NCBI GenBank assembly: GCA_900548215.1
Contig: URJI01000039.1
Span: 1-24,462 of the forward strand
From: an uncultured Coprococcus sp.
Lineage (GTDB): Bacteria; Bacillota; Clostridia; Lachnospirales; Lachnospiraceae
Direction of reading: 5' to 3'
Length of the DNA stretch: 24,462 bases
Shown here piece after piece: positions 24,214 to 24,462 of this stretch. Position numbers and translations under genes: made by a program. A model generated the notes under the pieces. The model had not been told where the DNA came from and ran no database searches. It saw nothing but the letters and a program-made list of their open reading frames with translations. Position 1 is the stretch's first letter; every line of letters begins with the position of its first letter.

Positions 24214-24254
24214 TGCACAAAAGTAATGCACAAAAAACGACAGAATGTTATAAT
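24214..24254 (+). promoter_or_regulatory. Promoter with tandem TGCACAAAA repeats
   Basis: TATAAT at 24249-24254 is preceded by TGT (extended -10). TGCACAAAA occurs twice (24214-24222, 24227-24235), 13 bases apart, and the second copy covers the -35 position. The repeats may be an operator. The promoter points into the structured region at the window end. Confidence 0.5.
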
Positions 24255-24376
24255 TTATACAATTGGGGTTTGTGAAATAGCTATACATGGCTCAAATGAA
24301 AAGATGAAATGGTAATCTGACTGTGATGCCATATGGTAGATAATTACAGATCACAAAGACTTATTTAACAACACAA

Positions 24377-24461
24377 GGGCCGGTGTAGGCCGAAATAAGC
24401 GGGAGCAACCCGAAAATGATATAAACAATCACTTGCAGTGGCATAACTGGAATTGCGGCCC
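24377..24461 (+). ncRNA. Candidate structured RNA or leader, cut by window edge
   Basis: GGGCCG (24377-24382) is exactly complementary to CGGCCC (24456-24461) and can close a multi-branch structure. Inside are CGGG-AGCAA-CCCG (24400-24412) and CAGT-GGCATA-ACTG (24436-24449), joined by A-rich linkers. This looks like a riboswitch or other leader RNA about 120 bases after a promoter. I could not assign a class; resemblance to the start of a cobalamin riboswitch was considered and not supported. The downstream gene is outside the window. Confidence 0.4.
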
Positions 24462-24462
24462 G

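Noticed and set aside
24372..24420. Cobalamin riboswitch beginning at the right edge
   Set aside because: GGTGTAGGCC only loosely resembles the GGTG-AA-TCC core, and the box expected downstream is absent.
1..24462. CRISPR array, tRNA/rRNA genes, IS element with transposase
   Set aside because: No regularly spaced 25-40 base repeats, no tRNA-like cloverleaf or rRNA sequence recognised, and no transposase frame.

Overview
The window looks like chromosome from a gut Firmicute of the Lachnospiraceae type (Coprococcus/Butyrivibrio/Lachnospira-like). The reasons are moderate GC, heavy use of AGA and ATA codons, strong AGGAGG ribosome binding sites, TTGACA/TATAAT promoters often with an extended TG, a domain-permuted GH3 beta-glucosidase, and a NiCo-type riboswitch. 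This is inference from style and gene content; no rRNA or tRNA gene is present to fix the taxon.

Layout. 1-3600: the 3' part of a type I restriction gene (hsdR) converges on a tyrosine recombinase, and short inverted repeats flank the recombinase gene. 3600-6190: a ROK sugar kinase without the usual zinc motif and a GH1 enzyme with 6-phospho-glycoside recognition residues, separated by a terminator. Together they suggest ATP-dependent phosphorylation and cleavage of beta-glucosides. 6190-7500: a stand-alone HMGL/DRE-TIM aldolase behind a long, A-rich leader. 7680-10420: a tightly coupled unit of a Gfo/Idh/MocA oxidoreductase, a PlsC acyltransferase and a diacylglycerol-kinase-like lipid kinase. 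10460-11050: a NimA-like flavoprotein. 11190-14400: gltX and argJ (glutamate charging and ornithine synthesis), ending at a strong terminator. 14385-15630: the remnant of an XRE-family regulator on the minus strand, then a Fic AMPylase. 15757-18590: the permuted GH3 enzyme. 18640-19960: a NiCo (czcD-type) riboswitch with an overlapping terminator, controlling a cation diffusion facilitator. 19980-24144: a fructose operon (DeoR regulator, 1-phosphofructokinase, PTS EIIABC) behind a strong promoter with 10-bp-phased A-tract repeats. 24145-24462: a new promoter region leading into a candidate structured RNA cut by the window edge.

Taken together, the window is mostly chromosomal carbohydrate metabolism (beta-glucosides, fructose), amino acid and lipid metabolism and metal export. 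Two accessory spots stand out: the restriction/recombinase end and the XRE-remnant/Fic junction. No IS element, CRISPR array, tRNA or rRNA gene was found. The most interesting items are the NiCo switch, the phased repeats at the fructose promoter, the inverted repeats around the recombinase, and the unclassified RNA-like structure at the right end.
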